In this document: in pieces, positions 10,933 through 20,385 of the stretch
Position numbering within the stretch: the stretch's first letter is position 1
Layout of the letters: the number at the start of each line of letters is the position of its first letter
NCBI GenBank assembly: GCA_910592005.1
Contig: CAJVPP010001382.1
Location: forward strand, 1-20,385
Length of the DNA: 20,385 bases
Direction of reading: 5' to 3'
Origin: Funneliformis mosseae
Taxonomy: Eukaryota; Glomeromycota; Glomeromycetes; Glomerales; Glomeraceae
Made by a program: the position numbers and the translations under genes
The notes under the pieces: model-generated
Seen by the model: the letters and a program-made list of their open reading frames with translations, nothing else
Database searches by the model: none
Told to the model about the DNA's origin: nothing

Positions 10933-10976
10933 TGCAGACCTCTACAGATCTGCGACCCAAAATTTTCTGGATGATA
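10933..10976 (-). repeat. Right terminal inverted repeat of the transposon
   Basis: The reverse complement reads TATCATCCAGAAAATTTTGG, then GTCGCAGATCTG, aligning with 4987-5031. The flanks outside (GCAAAAAT here, AAAAATCA on the left) show no clear direct duplication. Confidence 0.6.
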
Positions 10977-12180
10977 GCAAAAATACAATCCAATGTGAAA
11001 TTAAACTAAAATTAATAAATAATCATATAATATTTATAACAAATAATAATAGTTACAGAAAATATTATAAATTTTGTATTAGCTATAATAAAATAGAATA
11101 TAATTATAATTCTAAAATCAACAATTAATTATCAAATTCTAAAAAAAATAGAGAAGGTTAAAAAGGATAATATAAAAAAATATATAATAAGAAAATGAAA
11201 AAAAAGAAAAGAAAACAAAGTAAAGAACAAATAGAAATCAAAAAGAAAAAAAGAATAAGAATAAGAATAACATATCAAATAAAGAAAAACTAGATCACAG
11301 CTTCAATCCTAAAATAAGTCACTAAAATAATCCAAAATAACAAAATTGAAACTGGTAGCAGAATAATCATAAGTATATAGTAATTTAATGATAATTAAGT
11401 AACAATCTAATAGTAAGTAAGAAATATTAAAATGTAAGCAAGTAGCAGTCTTATAAGATTGCTATTTACTATTATAAATATTATTATATATTGTAAAAGA
11501 AAATATAAAGATTTAAAATAAAATAAATCACTATAAAATGATAAATATTCAAATTTTTATTTTATATACTTTATAATTTTATTTTTTTTTAAAATATTGA
11601 AAATAAAATATAAAAATATATAACATCATATATAATATAAAATCTTATTTTTAAAAATTTAAAAATAAAAATAAGAAAAATTTTAACCTAATAAACTTAA
11701 AAATATATATATAGATTTTTTAAAAAAATATATTAAAATAAAATTATTTTAAGAATTTTTGATTAAAGTTAAAAAACTAAAAATTTTTTTTATTATTTAT
11801 ATTATGTTATAATAATTTTAAAAAAATAAAATATAAATATTAAATTTTATAATTTTTTAATATTATTTAAAATTATCAATTTTTTTTATTTTTATTATAT
11901 AAAAAATATATATTAAAATTTTAATAGAATTAAAATTTAAATTTAAATTTTTTTAATAGTCTAAAAAGATAATTATAAATTACAATACTATAAGATAAAC
12001 TATTATAATAAATTTTAAAAATATCGGTATATGTATAGCATATCAAATCGGAATTTATAAAAACTCAGATTAATCATAAATTATAATGCAATATAACCTT
12101 TGACTTAATTCTGGCTCACACTTGGAATACTTACCTTTTATAGTTATTCATAATAAGGAATCTTCGCATGTGGTAAATAA
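10977..12180. other. AT-rich spacer with polypurine tract and small palindrome
   Basis: No convincing gene. At about 11177-11290 the plus strand is a polypurine run (A with G, almost no pyrimidine) containing a short AAGAAT repeat. At 11441-11466 a 26-base palindrome centred on CTTATAAG has 13-base arms with two mismatches. From 11500 to 12000 the DNA is nearly pure A/T with no frame worth reporting. Confidence 0.5.
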
Positions 12181-12193
12181 CAAACAAAAGAGT

Positions 12194-12199
12194 CACGTG
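12194..12199. promoter_or_regulatory. E-box (CACGTG), possible bHLH site
   Basis: A palindromic CACGTG sits 534 bases before the kinase start codon and 21 bases before the E2F-type site. This is the classic core of bHLH factors such as Cbf1. A hexamer alone is weak evidence, but it is unusual in DNA this AT-rich. Confidence 0.3.
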
Positions 12200-12220
12200 C
12201 AATATATGCGAATCCCCTAT

Positions 12221-12232
12221 TTTGGCGGGAAA
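12221..12232 (+). promoter_or_regulatory. E2F/DP-type site TTTGGCGGGAAA
   Basis: An exact match to a canonical E2F/DP consensus form, embedded in AT-rich DNA 496 bases upstream of the kinase ATG. Early-diverging fungi are reported to retain E2F-type regulators, lost in Dikarya in favour of SBF/MBF. The site therefore fits cell-cycle control of the downstream gene, but binding is inferred. Confidence 0.4.
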
Positions 12233-12727
12233 TTCTGAGATATCATTGAACAGGGGCGATCTATTGTCAATTTTACTTATTTTTTTTTAGTTCCGATTCA
12301 AAAAGGATGATTTTATTCATAAAATGATGATCTTATATATCAGATAGGATGGGGATTATGTGTTCGAAAGATTTTTAATTAAAAAACCAAATTTTTTTAA
12401 CGTAATGCATAAAAAAAGTGAACGCAAACCAAAATCACATTGTAAATAAATATACATGTTTTGGTTAGTGCAAAGATAAAGTGCAGAACAATTACAAAGT
12501 TTATTCAAAAAATATTGAATCTGTCACACGGCAATATCTCAGGCTTAGAGTGATGACCTGGCATAATTCAGTTATTTTCATTTTGTGAAACTTTAAATCT
12601 CCACAAGCATATCACGAGAAGAAAAACTCAAAAAGAAAGCGCTTCAAAATAATAATTATTTTCAAATTTTTTGGCTTTTTTTACAAAAAAATTTTTTTTT
12701 TTTTTTTCCTTTATTTCGAGAATACAT

Positions 12728-14018
12728 ATGCCAACGACACATCCGACAGCAGCAACACCCAGAGCTGTTTCTATGCCAATAGATAATTATTATTATAAAG
12801 ATCCGTTACAAAAGGATTTACCTCCAATACCTACTGAGGATACTAGTCAAGTAAATGTTTATGTAAACGAAACTCAAAGCCACAGTACTCGTGGAGAAAC
12901 TTTTCACGGAGCATCGGACGAGTCTGCTGGTAGTATGGACGGTAGTAACAGTAACTCTCGTTATTCGACAGACGAAAACGGCCAATTCCATCCCGCAAAG
13001 GAAAAACTAGATAACGATGTCTTATCGCATGGATTGAATAACGAGGTTCAAGCAGGACGGAATGGTCCAACAATATTGAGGGATTCACCTGAACCTTCAG
13101 AATTACCCTCGTATTCAGCCCCTGACGAAGAAATGGAAAAGTCTTCAAGAAAAATCCCGGCTGTACCTCGGGAAGTACCTCGACAATACCAGCAAGCTCC
13201 TACTCCTGTCATTACTACTTCAGACCCGAATGGAGAAACAGTTTCGAATAACACAACTGCATCAGATACAAGTAATCATCATGCAAAAGTTAAACCCAAA
13301 AAGGTTTTGGGTAATTATACTTTAACAAAAACCTTAGGTGCTGGTAGTATGGGTAAAGTCAAATTAGCCGTGCATTCATTATCCGGTGATAAGGTGATTG
13401 TTATTAAATTTAATTATCATGTGCAATTGAAAGATAAAACTGTTATTTTGACATACAAATTTAATTGATTATTAAAAAAAAAAAAAAAAAAAAAAGGATT
13501 TGAACTATAGAAATGTTAATTACTGGATAAAAGATAATCAAGTTTTGAAGTGATACGTAGAGAAATTTTCATCAACATACAAGTCTTTACTTTAATTTAT
13601 TAAATCGATATTTTCTATTGATTAACTATAGTTGGCTGTAAAAATCATTCCACGTGTAACTTCATCTGACAAGCATGATGCGAAAGATAAAGACTCTTCC
13701 TCAAAAGATGATAACAAGGAAACTCGCACAATTCGCGAGGCATCGATAATGCTTTTGTTGCATCATCCCTATATAGTGCAACTTAAGGAAGTTATGGTAT
13801 TACCACACTATTATTATATGTTTTTCGAATATGTTAATGGTGGCCAAATGTTGGATTATATTATCAGTCATGGGAAACTAAAAGAAAAGCATGCAAGAAA
13901 ATTTGCCAGACAAATAGCAAGTGCTTTGGGTGAGTGTTTGAATTTATAGTCTATGTTATGGCTAAACTATTTCAAAAAAAAAAAAATTTTGATGCAGTAT
14001 TAATTGTGGTTACTTTCC

Positions 14019-14051
<33 letters not shown>

Positions 14052-16620
14052 TATTTAATTATTTATTTATTTATGAAAAATAATTTATGCCAATATCGCA
14101 AGTTTTACTTCAATAATTTCTCTAACACCGATATATTCGCTTTTTTTTTCCATACTAAATATTTAGATTATTGTCATAGAAATTCAATTGTGCATCGAGG
14201 TTTGTCATTTAAATAATGCTTTATTATTATCATTTATATTTCATCAGTTATTTATGTGATTTATTTTATAGATTTGAAAATCGAAAATATTCTCATCTCT
14301 AAGAACGGCTCAATTAAAATAATTGATTTTGGACTATCGAATTTATATTCACCGCGATCTCACCTTTCTACGTTTTGTGGCTCACTGTATTTTGCGGCCC
14401 CTGAATTACTAAATGCGAAATTATATACCGGACCGGAGGTGGACGTATGGAGTTTCGGAATTGTTCTTTACGTACTTGTATGCGGTAAAGTACCTTTCGA
14501 TGATCAAAGCATGCCTGCTTTGCATGCTAAAATTAAGAGGGGAGTTGTTGAATACCCTGGATGGTTGAGTAGCGGTAAGGAAGCTTTTGATTTATGTTAT
14601 CCATATTAAGAGCGTTTTGTTTATATTGATGAATTATTACTTTAATCAAGATTGTAAGCACCTCCTTTCACGTATGCTCGTTACCAATCCAATGCATCGA
14701 GCCTCTCTTGCCGAAGTGATGGGTCACCCTTGGATGAATAAAGGATATGATGGACCGCCAGAAAATTACTTACCATTACGTTCTCCACTTACCCTTCCGC
14801 TGGATCCTGAAGTGATTCGTGGCATGACAGGTTTTGAATTTGGTACTGAACAAGAAATTAAATCACGTCTTGAAAATATAATCAAAAGTGATTCTTATCA
14901 AGGTTCAATAAAGGCTCAACAGTATTTTGGTGGTTTATCTGACAGTAGAAAGAAGAGTGGAAGTTTCGATTATTATCGTAGAAAATTATCAGGCTCGAGT
15001 AGTTCAATTCACGAAGATAAAACCATAACAGCTGATCCTACTCAAGCGGTTCATCCATTAATCTCAATTTATTACCTTGTCAGAGAAAAAATTGAAAGAG
15101 ATCATTTAATACAACAAGGTGGACTTCCTCAATTTGGCTCATCATCATCGCTCAATGAAACAACTAATTTGCACATTCCTCATATCCTGGTACCTGATCC
15201 TTCACATCCAAGTGAAACTAGCTTCGATGGTAATATGCGCGGCACAGCACCACCTGTAACAAATGCAAATACACCTATAAGACGTGCAACAGTTCCTTCT
15301 GGAACTAGGCCTCGTGCGAGAACGAGTGGTGAGAGTGATTTGCTAAATATGATTGTTGTTCCACCTGTGGTGGATGAAGGAGGAATTCCCGAAGAAACTA
15401 TGGATGAAGCTAGTGGTGAATTAATTATTGGTAGGAAAAGCAGTGAACAACCAACAAATAATAGTATTACAAGTCCAGGTGGTGGACTAATAAGACGCTT
15501 GAGTTTAGCAATAGTGGGGCCACCGCGAGATTCTGTGTCACCACCTAGTTCACCGGTTTCAACTAGTTCCGCTTCCTCAAGAGAACATCGACGTCATGTC
15601 TCAGCTTCAAATGGTCCTAAAAGAGAAGGTTCCGGCTATTTCTCCCATAGGATTTCCACTATATTATCTAGGGCAACTTCTGGTTCTGAAGTAGATTATA
15701 AGCGACATCGTCCAAGAAGTTCAGTCGGTAATACTCGAACGACTCAAAGTAACGCCGGAGCTCCTCCTAATACCAAAGTTCCCGTAGGTGCTTTACCACA
15801 ATTAAACGATCAATCACAAAAATCAGATAGAGCTACAAACGCAAGTAGAGCATTTCATCATCGTAGCGCTTCGACTACAGCTCAAATGTCCATAAGTCTA
15901 TCAAAACAAAGTTCTCAAATTCCAAATAATGATTTCAATTTTCCTCCTTCTTCCTCTCCACACTCTCCTTTACCTGGAGGTACGGCTGATTCTTGGATTA
16001 GACCAGTATATCTTAAAGGTTTGTTTAGTGTAGCAACAACTTCGACAAAACCTCCATCAATGATACGTCAGGATTTAATAAGGGTGCTTGACCGCATTGG
16101 TGTTAAATGGCGAGAAGGCAGAGGAGGTTTTGAATGTGTTCATATACCAAGCATTGATCTAAAATCCATAGTTACTAACTATGGAGGAAAGGGTGATCAA
16201 TATGCAGTATCATACGGCATTGCAAATCATCATCACGCACATTTTAGTCGGCACGAACGTAGAGGGAGTTATTCATCTGGTAATTCTGCAGCGTCATCGT
16301 CGTCTTCAACTTCATATAAAGACAGTTACGCACAAGGTCAAGATCTTCATTTTTCGGCAGATGGAGAAGTTCGCCTTTCGTTATCACCCCCAATTGGCGG
16401 GGGTTTTGGAGGTAACCAACATGGTAGCTATAGTAGTGGTAATGTTCCTTCTTCAACTACAACTGCAAACGTTACGGATTTGGTTGTTAGGTTCGAGATA
16501 TTTATTGTTAAAGTTCCATTATTACTTGGAGTGCATGGTCTGCAATTTCGTAGAGTTGCCGGTGATCCATGGCAATACAAAAACATGTGTTCGAAGATTT
16601 TAGGAGAATTAAAATTGTGA
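12728..16620 (+). CDS. kin1: Kin1/MARK-family serine/threonine protein kinase
   Basis: Fungal Kin1/Kin2 kinases act at growth sites in polarity, cell-wall integrity and exocytosis. I predict five exons: 12728-13393, 13632-13929, 14167-14199, 14272-14574 and 14651-16620. All junctions are GT/AG and in phase, giving 1089 aa, close to yeast Kin1/Kin2. Residues 1-191 are Ser/Pro-rich and probably disordered. The kinase domain is about 197-461: glycine loop GAGSMGK (204-210), lysine in AVK (226), alpha-C glutamate 258, HRD 331-333, DFG 351-353, activation-loop Thr 366 in TFCGS, then AAPEL. Downstream lies a Kin1-typical [17 protein letters not shown] block, a long Ser-rich linker and a C-terminal KA1 membrane-binding domain ending [20 protein letters not shown] 12728 is the first in-frame ATG; the frame upstream has only a poly-Phe run. 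Intron 1 has a weak donor (AAG|GTGATT); if retained, translation stops at 13466-13468. Exon 3 is only 33 bases and splits the HRD motif. All key catalytic residues are present, so it should be active. Confidence 0.93.
14021..14074. repeat. TTA microsatellite in kinase intron 2
   Basis: About ten TTA/ATT units followed by TTTA repeats within the intron 13930-14166. It lies between the donor and the polypyrimidine tract and does not affect the reading frame. Confidence 0.8.
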
Positions 16621-17205
16621 CACGGACATGACAAGTACATACAAAAAAAATTATTTAGATCAACTGAAATGCGGTTATTTAGAATTAATTCATGACCGCA
16701 TATTTTATTTTAATTATTTATACCAATTTTGGTTTCAATTGTAAATGTGTAACAAAAATATTTGGTTGTAGATATAGGTTTTTTTTTTTTTCATTTGTCG
16801 TATTTTAACATATAACGTATAATATTCTTTTTGTGGTTACGCTTATTATTATTCTTTCTTTTTTACATATTTTTTTGTCGTATTAATTTACGCTGTTGAT
16901 GTGCGTTATTTTTGACTACACTGTATTTCTTTTTCCTTTATATGTAAAAATTTTTTTGAAATTATATTGTATAATTAACTTTCAGTGATGACAGAAGATT
17001 ATATAATGATAATATTAATCATCGGACATTTAATCAGTAAAACTGTTTAATAATATTCTTGGTACCTATTAATCAATGTGAAAAGCAGATCTAATTCTCA
17101 AAGTATTACAAAAAATCTTTAATGTATAAATTCGGGGTATCTTACATAAGGATACTATATAGAATAGGAATAAAGTCGCGTTCGCGTTAATGCAACCTCT
17201 GATCC

Positions 17206-17236
<31 letters not shown>

Positions 17237-17378
17237 GTTTGCTTTTCGCGTCTTTTTACCCGTTAGTTTTTTTTTTTTAAAAAAAAAAAAAAATTATCTT
17301 GCTCAAGAATTAACAATTGTTCACCTGTTACACATTTACTGTGCAAAATACAGAGATAGATATTTTACCAAACTTAAT
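16621..17378. other. Kinase 3' UTR and forkhead promoter interval
   Basis: 758 bases between two same-strand genes. The first ~300 are T-rich, as expected of a 3' untranslated region. I see no clear AATAAA signal close to the stop. Close to the forkhead start are a 28-base poly-A run (17206-17233) and a T12/A15 palindrome (17267-17293), which could act as nucleosome-excluding promoter DNA. A frame running through the poly-A run into the forkhead ORF (ATG 17190) would encode poly-Lys and is unlikely to be used. Confidence 0.5.
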
Positions 17379-17663
17379 ATGCAACATCAATACATACAAC
17401 AAATAGACCTGTCAAATACTCCTACTATGGAGGAAGTGTTAAATGGTCGTTATCGCTCGGGACAAAGAACCTTTTTTAGCTCAGAGAATCATGTTTTACG
17501 AGAAAAACCCTCTTCTAATAAGAGAGACAAAATTTACAGAGAATCGCGCTTATCTACGCAGCAAGTAACACTACAAACTTTTCAGTGGTTATCTCCAGAG
17601 ATACTTCAAGAGCATCGACCCGTGGAAAATTACATTAAATTTCAAAATGGTATTTCAATATTC

Positions 17664-17702
<39 letters not shown>

Positions 17703-19653
17703 ATTTTTTCGTACAATATCAATGAATCATTATTAGAATCATCAGTTGTATCAATGGATGAAATATATAAGAGAAATAATGTCGATGATTTATCGAAGAA
17801 ATTATATACGATTCCTTATTCATTTCATCATAATACATTTCCCGAAGAGCATCAATTTTCCGAGAATCAATTTCCGTGTTTGGAAAATGATATACAATCG
17901 ACATTATGTATCGATGAAAATGATGATGTTACGAATAAATCCAAGGTAAAATTTATTTTAAAATGAAAATCACCGTGGTATTGTACATTCGATAATCTCA
18001 CTTCTTTTATCACGTTATACAATGAACCAACTTTTTATCACTTCTTTGATGGAATCTCTCGACTCGATGATCTTTTAAAACCTAATTTGATCGACTATTA
18101 ATTAATTATTCGTTTCCTTTTATAGGATCATATGACAAACATCTTTCCTATTTCAATTAATGAAAGAAACAAAAATGTCATAGAAGACAAGGTCTTAGCT
18201 AATAATATCAAATATACGAATAAAACTGGCATATTTGATTCTGAATATCGAATAAAGAAGGAAAAACTTACCGAGAAACAACAACGTAGCGTAAAAGAAA
18301 GTTTAGCTGCGGAGAGTTTGATGACATTACAAATTTCAAAAGATGATGAGGATGATATTTTATTATCATCCAAAGATCAAATGAAACAAAATAAACGAAT
18401 CAAGAAAAAAGTACAGAATCATAATGATAAGGAGAATGATCAAAAATTGAATTCGAAAAATATTATTAATGATCAAATCCTTTATGATATGATTGTTCGA
18501 AGTGGAATGACAATGGAAAATATTTTGAAACTTAGGGAAGATCATTATAAAAATACAAAGGTAAATCTAAATTTAGCAAAAATTATGAATATTTCATTGC
18601 TTATATAAAATTCATCATAATAATTCTTTAAAAGAATGATATAAGAAATACAGTTTTACATCCAGCTAAGATTCCTTTACAAAGTCAACCACCCACAACA
18701 GTTAACATGCCAGTTCAATTACAAGCACCAATTCCTGTACCAAATCCATTTCAAAGTCCTGCACCAATCGTTAATTCAATGCCGGTTGTTAAATTACCAA
18801 AAACAAAACCTGCCAATATGTCAGGCTACAGGACAAGACCCGTACCAATTTTACCAGCGACAAATTTACCTTATCATCCGTATTTAATTCAAAGCGAGTT
18901 AGAACTAAATACGGAAATGAATGGTATTTTACAAGAAAAGCCTCAACGACCAAGTTATTCTTATGCTTCTATGATAGGTCAAGCCATAATGGCATCAGAA
19001 GAGAAAAAGCTTGCACTAGCTGATATTTACTCCTGGATATCGAAAACTTATCCTTATTATAAGATGAGTGATATCGGATGGAAAGTAAGTTATAATTATT
19101 ATTATTATTATTTCTTTGTTATAACCTTTGATTTTTTTTTTTATAAATCAATATATAGAATTCTATACGCCATAATCTATCGTTATATTCAGCGTTTATA
19201 AGAGTTCCCAATGAAGGCACAACGAGATCTCTTTGGATGATAAACCCTGATGAGGAACAATGTTTCATTAACGGCGTCTACCATTACTCAAAAGTAAGCA
19301 TAAAAATATTTTATTCAAAATTAATTGGACTTGAAATATAAATCTTTTACATTTTTTTTTGAAACGCATTTTTAATGATATAATAGAGGCCACCAGGTAG
19401 TAACAAGAGCTTGCGGAGAAAATCTAAAACTGTACCAAAAACTATTAATGAAAATTCAAATAATGTAAAGAATGTGCAAACCGAAAGATCACAAGTTCCT
19501 GCTTATCTTACTACAAATGATACCATTATACCAATGGCAACTTCTCTCCCTTATTGTTCGATGCATCCGGAAGGTCAGTATTTTTCGACTTACGAATTAC
19601 CTAAAGATGAAGTTACTTCTGAACAAAGTTACAGTACTATCACATCAGATTAA
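17379..19653 (+). CDS. Forkhead (winged-helix) transcription factor
   Basis: A nuclear sequence-specific DNA-binding protein. I predict six exons: 17379-17649, 17737-17945, 18126-18560, 18635-19084, 19159-19293 and 19387-19653. All have GT/AG ends, and phases agree, giving 588 aa. The forkhead domain is about 410-497: [20 protein letters not shown], then [19 protein letters not shown], the recognition helix [10 protein letters not shown] (456-465) and a wing with [11 protein letters not shown] basic RRKSK tail follows, a likely nuclear signal. The last coding intron before the recognition helix falls exactly between GWK and NSIRHN. Residues 1-300 are Glu/Asn/Lys-rich without a recognised domain; a Pro-rich stretch (about 325-405) precedes the forkhead. 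I find no FHA domain, so it is not an Fkh1/Fkh2 or Fhl1 type; Hcm1-like is possible but unproven. ATG 17379 is chosen because upstream in-frame codons come from poly-A/T runs. Exon 1/2 splicing is the least certain: the 87-base intron is open and in frame. Confidence 0.88.
17670..17698. repeat. 29-base poly-T in forkhead intron 1
   Basis: An uninterrupted T run inside the predicted intron 17650-17736, serving as an extreme polypyrimidine tract. The acceptor (ATTATTAG) lies 38 bases further on. Confidence 0.9.
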
Positions 19654-20168
19654 AAATGTTTAAATTTTTATTTTGATTTTTGTATTTTCATTTGAATTGT
19701 TATTTGGCAGAAATTGTATAATTTGTATTGGTTTTCTTATATGAAAAATTAAAATTAAAGTATTTTAGAACTTAATTTTTGATTCACTTGTCCAATTTTC
19801 ATTTGTAAAAATGTAAAAACGCGAGATCTTAATTTAATCTTTTAAATTTTTTTTTTTTTTTGTGCACTTTATATTGAAACTATTTATGTAATTAATCTTT
19901 TAATACAAAGCATGAAAGTTTTCCCCAATCGTTCTAGTCTTTATTAGGATCAAATTCAGAACATCAATTAAATAAAAACCTAATTATATTAATAATAGTA
20001 AGTAGAATAATATTTGCTCATAAAAAAAGTTATCTTTGTTATCTATTTAACCCAGTATAAATTCGCTAGAAAATTTATCATCTTGCTTTCAAATTGAAGT
20101 AAAAAAAATATATATATATACATCCGTTCGTTACCTAATTACTTATATAATTCAAGACTTTTTTTTTT
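19654..20168. other. Forkhead 3' region and spacer to right arm
   Basis: No reading frame of note. An AATAAA hexamer occurs at 19971-19976, about 320 bases after the stop, a possible but distant polyadenylation signal. A short TA microsatellite lies near 20109-20120. A T-run/A-run junction at about 20161-20180 abuts the right inverted-repeat arm. Confidence 0.45.
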
Positions 20169-20385
20169 AAAAAAAAAAAATAGGTTAGATAAATCTAAAT
20201 AAGCCATTAAATAGATAAATAAAAGGGAGAAGGACGTTCCCGCTAAGCGAGGCCACGAAGAGCTTCCAGTTCGCCAATTTATTCACCAAATAATGGACAA
20301 TCATAATGAAAAAACAATTGACCAGCAAGATAGAATTTTAAGCTCTGCCGATAATGTAGATAAAACAATTGGCAATAACAATAGA
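20169..20385 (-). repeat. Right arm of window-spanning inverted repeat
   Basis: Reverse complement partner of 1-228, matching up to the last base of the window. It lacks the ~9 extra bases seen in the left arm and has six A (where the left has seven T). This arm retains an open reading frame. Because identity continues to the edge, the repeat probably extends outside the window. Confidence 0.93.
20293..20385 (+). CDS. N-terminal fragment of an unknown protein, cut by window end
   Basis: An ATG followed by 30 more sense codons runs off the window in frame (exactly 31 codons). The peptide is hydrophilic and rich in Asn, Asp and Gln: MDNHNEKTIDQQDRILSS, and further on DNVDKTIGNNN. The sequence upstream of the ATG (20229-20270) is unusually G+C-rich for this window and is shared with the left arm, as a promoter or 5' UTR of a repeated gene would be. 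Family unknown. A random open frame of this length is possible, so confidence is limited. Confidence 0.35.
   Translation, partial: MDNHNEKTIDQQDRILSSADNVDKTIGNNNR

Larger units (their letters stand above)
4987..10976. mobile_element. Decayed Plavaka-like (CACTA-group) DNA transposon
   Basis: I infer one ~6-kb element from four nested signals: imperfect terminal inverted repeats at 4987-5031 and 10933-10976; tandem subterminal repeats of about 50 bp just inside each end; a broken transposase on + whose conserved blocks match the Plavaka-type family; and a second broken gene on - sharing the central promoter interval. The termini do not start with CACTA, and I found no clear target-site duplication, so the exact ends are provisional. 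Many stops and frameshifts show it is inactive. In CACTA-type elements, subterminal repeats normally bind the transposase, and the 50-bp arrays fit that role. Confidence 0.7.

Noticed and set aside
10913..11128. 71-codon plus-strand frame over the right transposon terminus
   Set aside because: Non-ATG start, crosses the terminal repeat and ends in Asn/Lys/Tyr-rich AT noise.
12843..13254. Minus-strand frames of 101 and 68 codons inside kinase exon 1
   Set aside because: Shadows of a clearly coding plus-strand exon; no recognisable protein.
16181..16640. Frames of 140, 70 and 70 codons overlapping the kinase C-terminus
   Set aside because: The plus-strand KA1-encoding frame is conserved and explains the sequence; the others are out-of-frame or antisense.
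17190..17378. Upstream extension of the forkhead protein to ATG 17190
   Set aside because: It would translate the 28-A run as poly-Lys and the T12/A15 run as Phe/Lys; the next ATG at 17379 begins normal-looking sequence.

Overview
The window looks like nuclear DNA of an AT-rich fungus, most likely an arbuscular mycorrhizal fungus (Glomeromycotina, Rhizophagus-like). Three things point there: two intron-containing protein genes with GT...AG introns (a Kin1/MARK-type kinase and a forkhead factor), very AT-rich spacers with long homopolymers, and a decayed Plavaka-like (CACTA-group) DNA transposon of a type I associate with Rhizophagus. The organism is an inference.

Layout. Both window edges carry the same roughly 220-bp sequence in inverted orientation (1-228 and 20169-20385), matching to the first and last base. 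The right copy holds an open reading frame that starts at 20293 and runs off the window; the left copy of that frame is broken by one extra base. Positions 232-3600 are mostly noncoding, very AT-rich DNA with at most weak ORFs. A 183-bp near-perfect hairpin (fold-back/MITE-like) lies at 3612-3794. From about 4987 to 10976 there is an old roughly 6-kb transposon: imperfect terminal inverted repeats, 50-bp subterminal tandem repeats on each side, a broken Plavaka-like transposase on + (7366-10348), and, head-to-head on -, a second broken multi-exon gene of unknown family (6944 to about 5470). After an AT-rich spacer comes the 5-exon Kin1-like kinase gene (12728-16620, 1089 aa predicted), then 758 bp of spacer, then the 6-exon forkhead gene (17379-19653, 588 aa predicted), both on +.

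The two intact genes are ordinary host-type regulators: a polarity/cell-wall/exocytosis type kinase and a DNA-binding transcription factor. Nothing in the sequence ties them into one pathway. The most interesting structural points are the inverted repeats that define the window ends, the two-gene divergent architecture of the decayed transposon, the large hairpin, and an exact E2F-type site upstream of the kinase.
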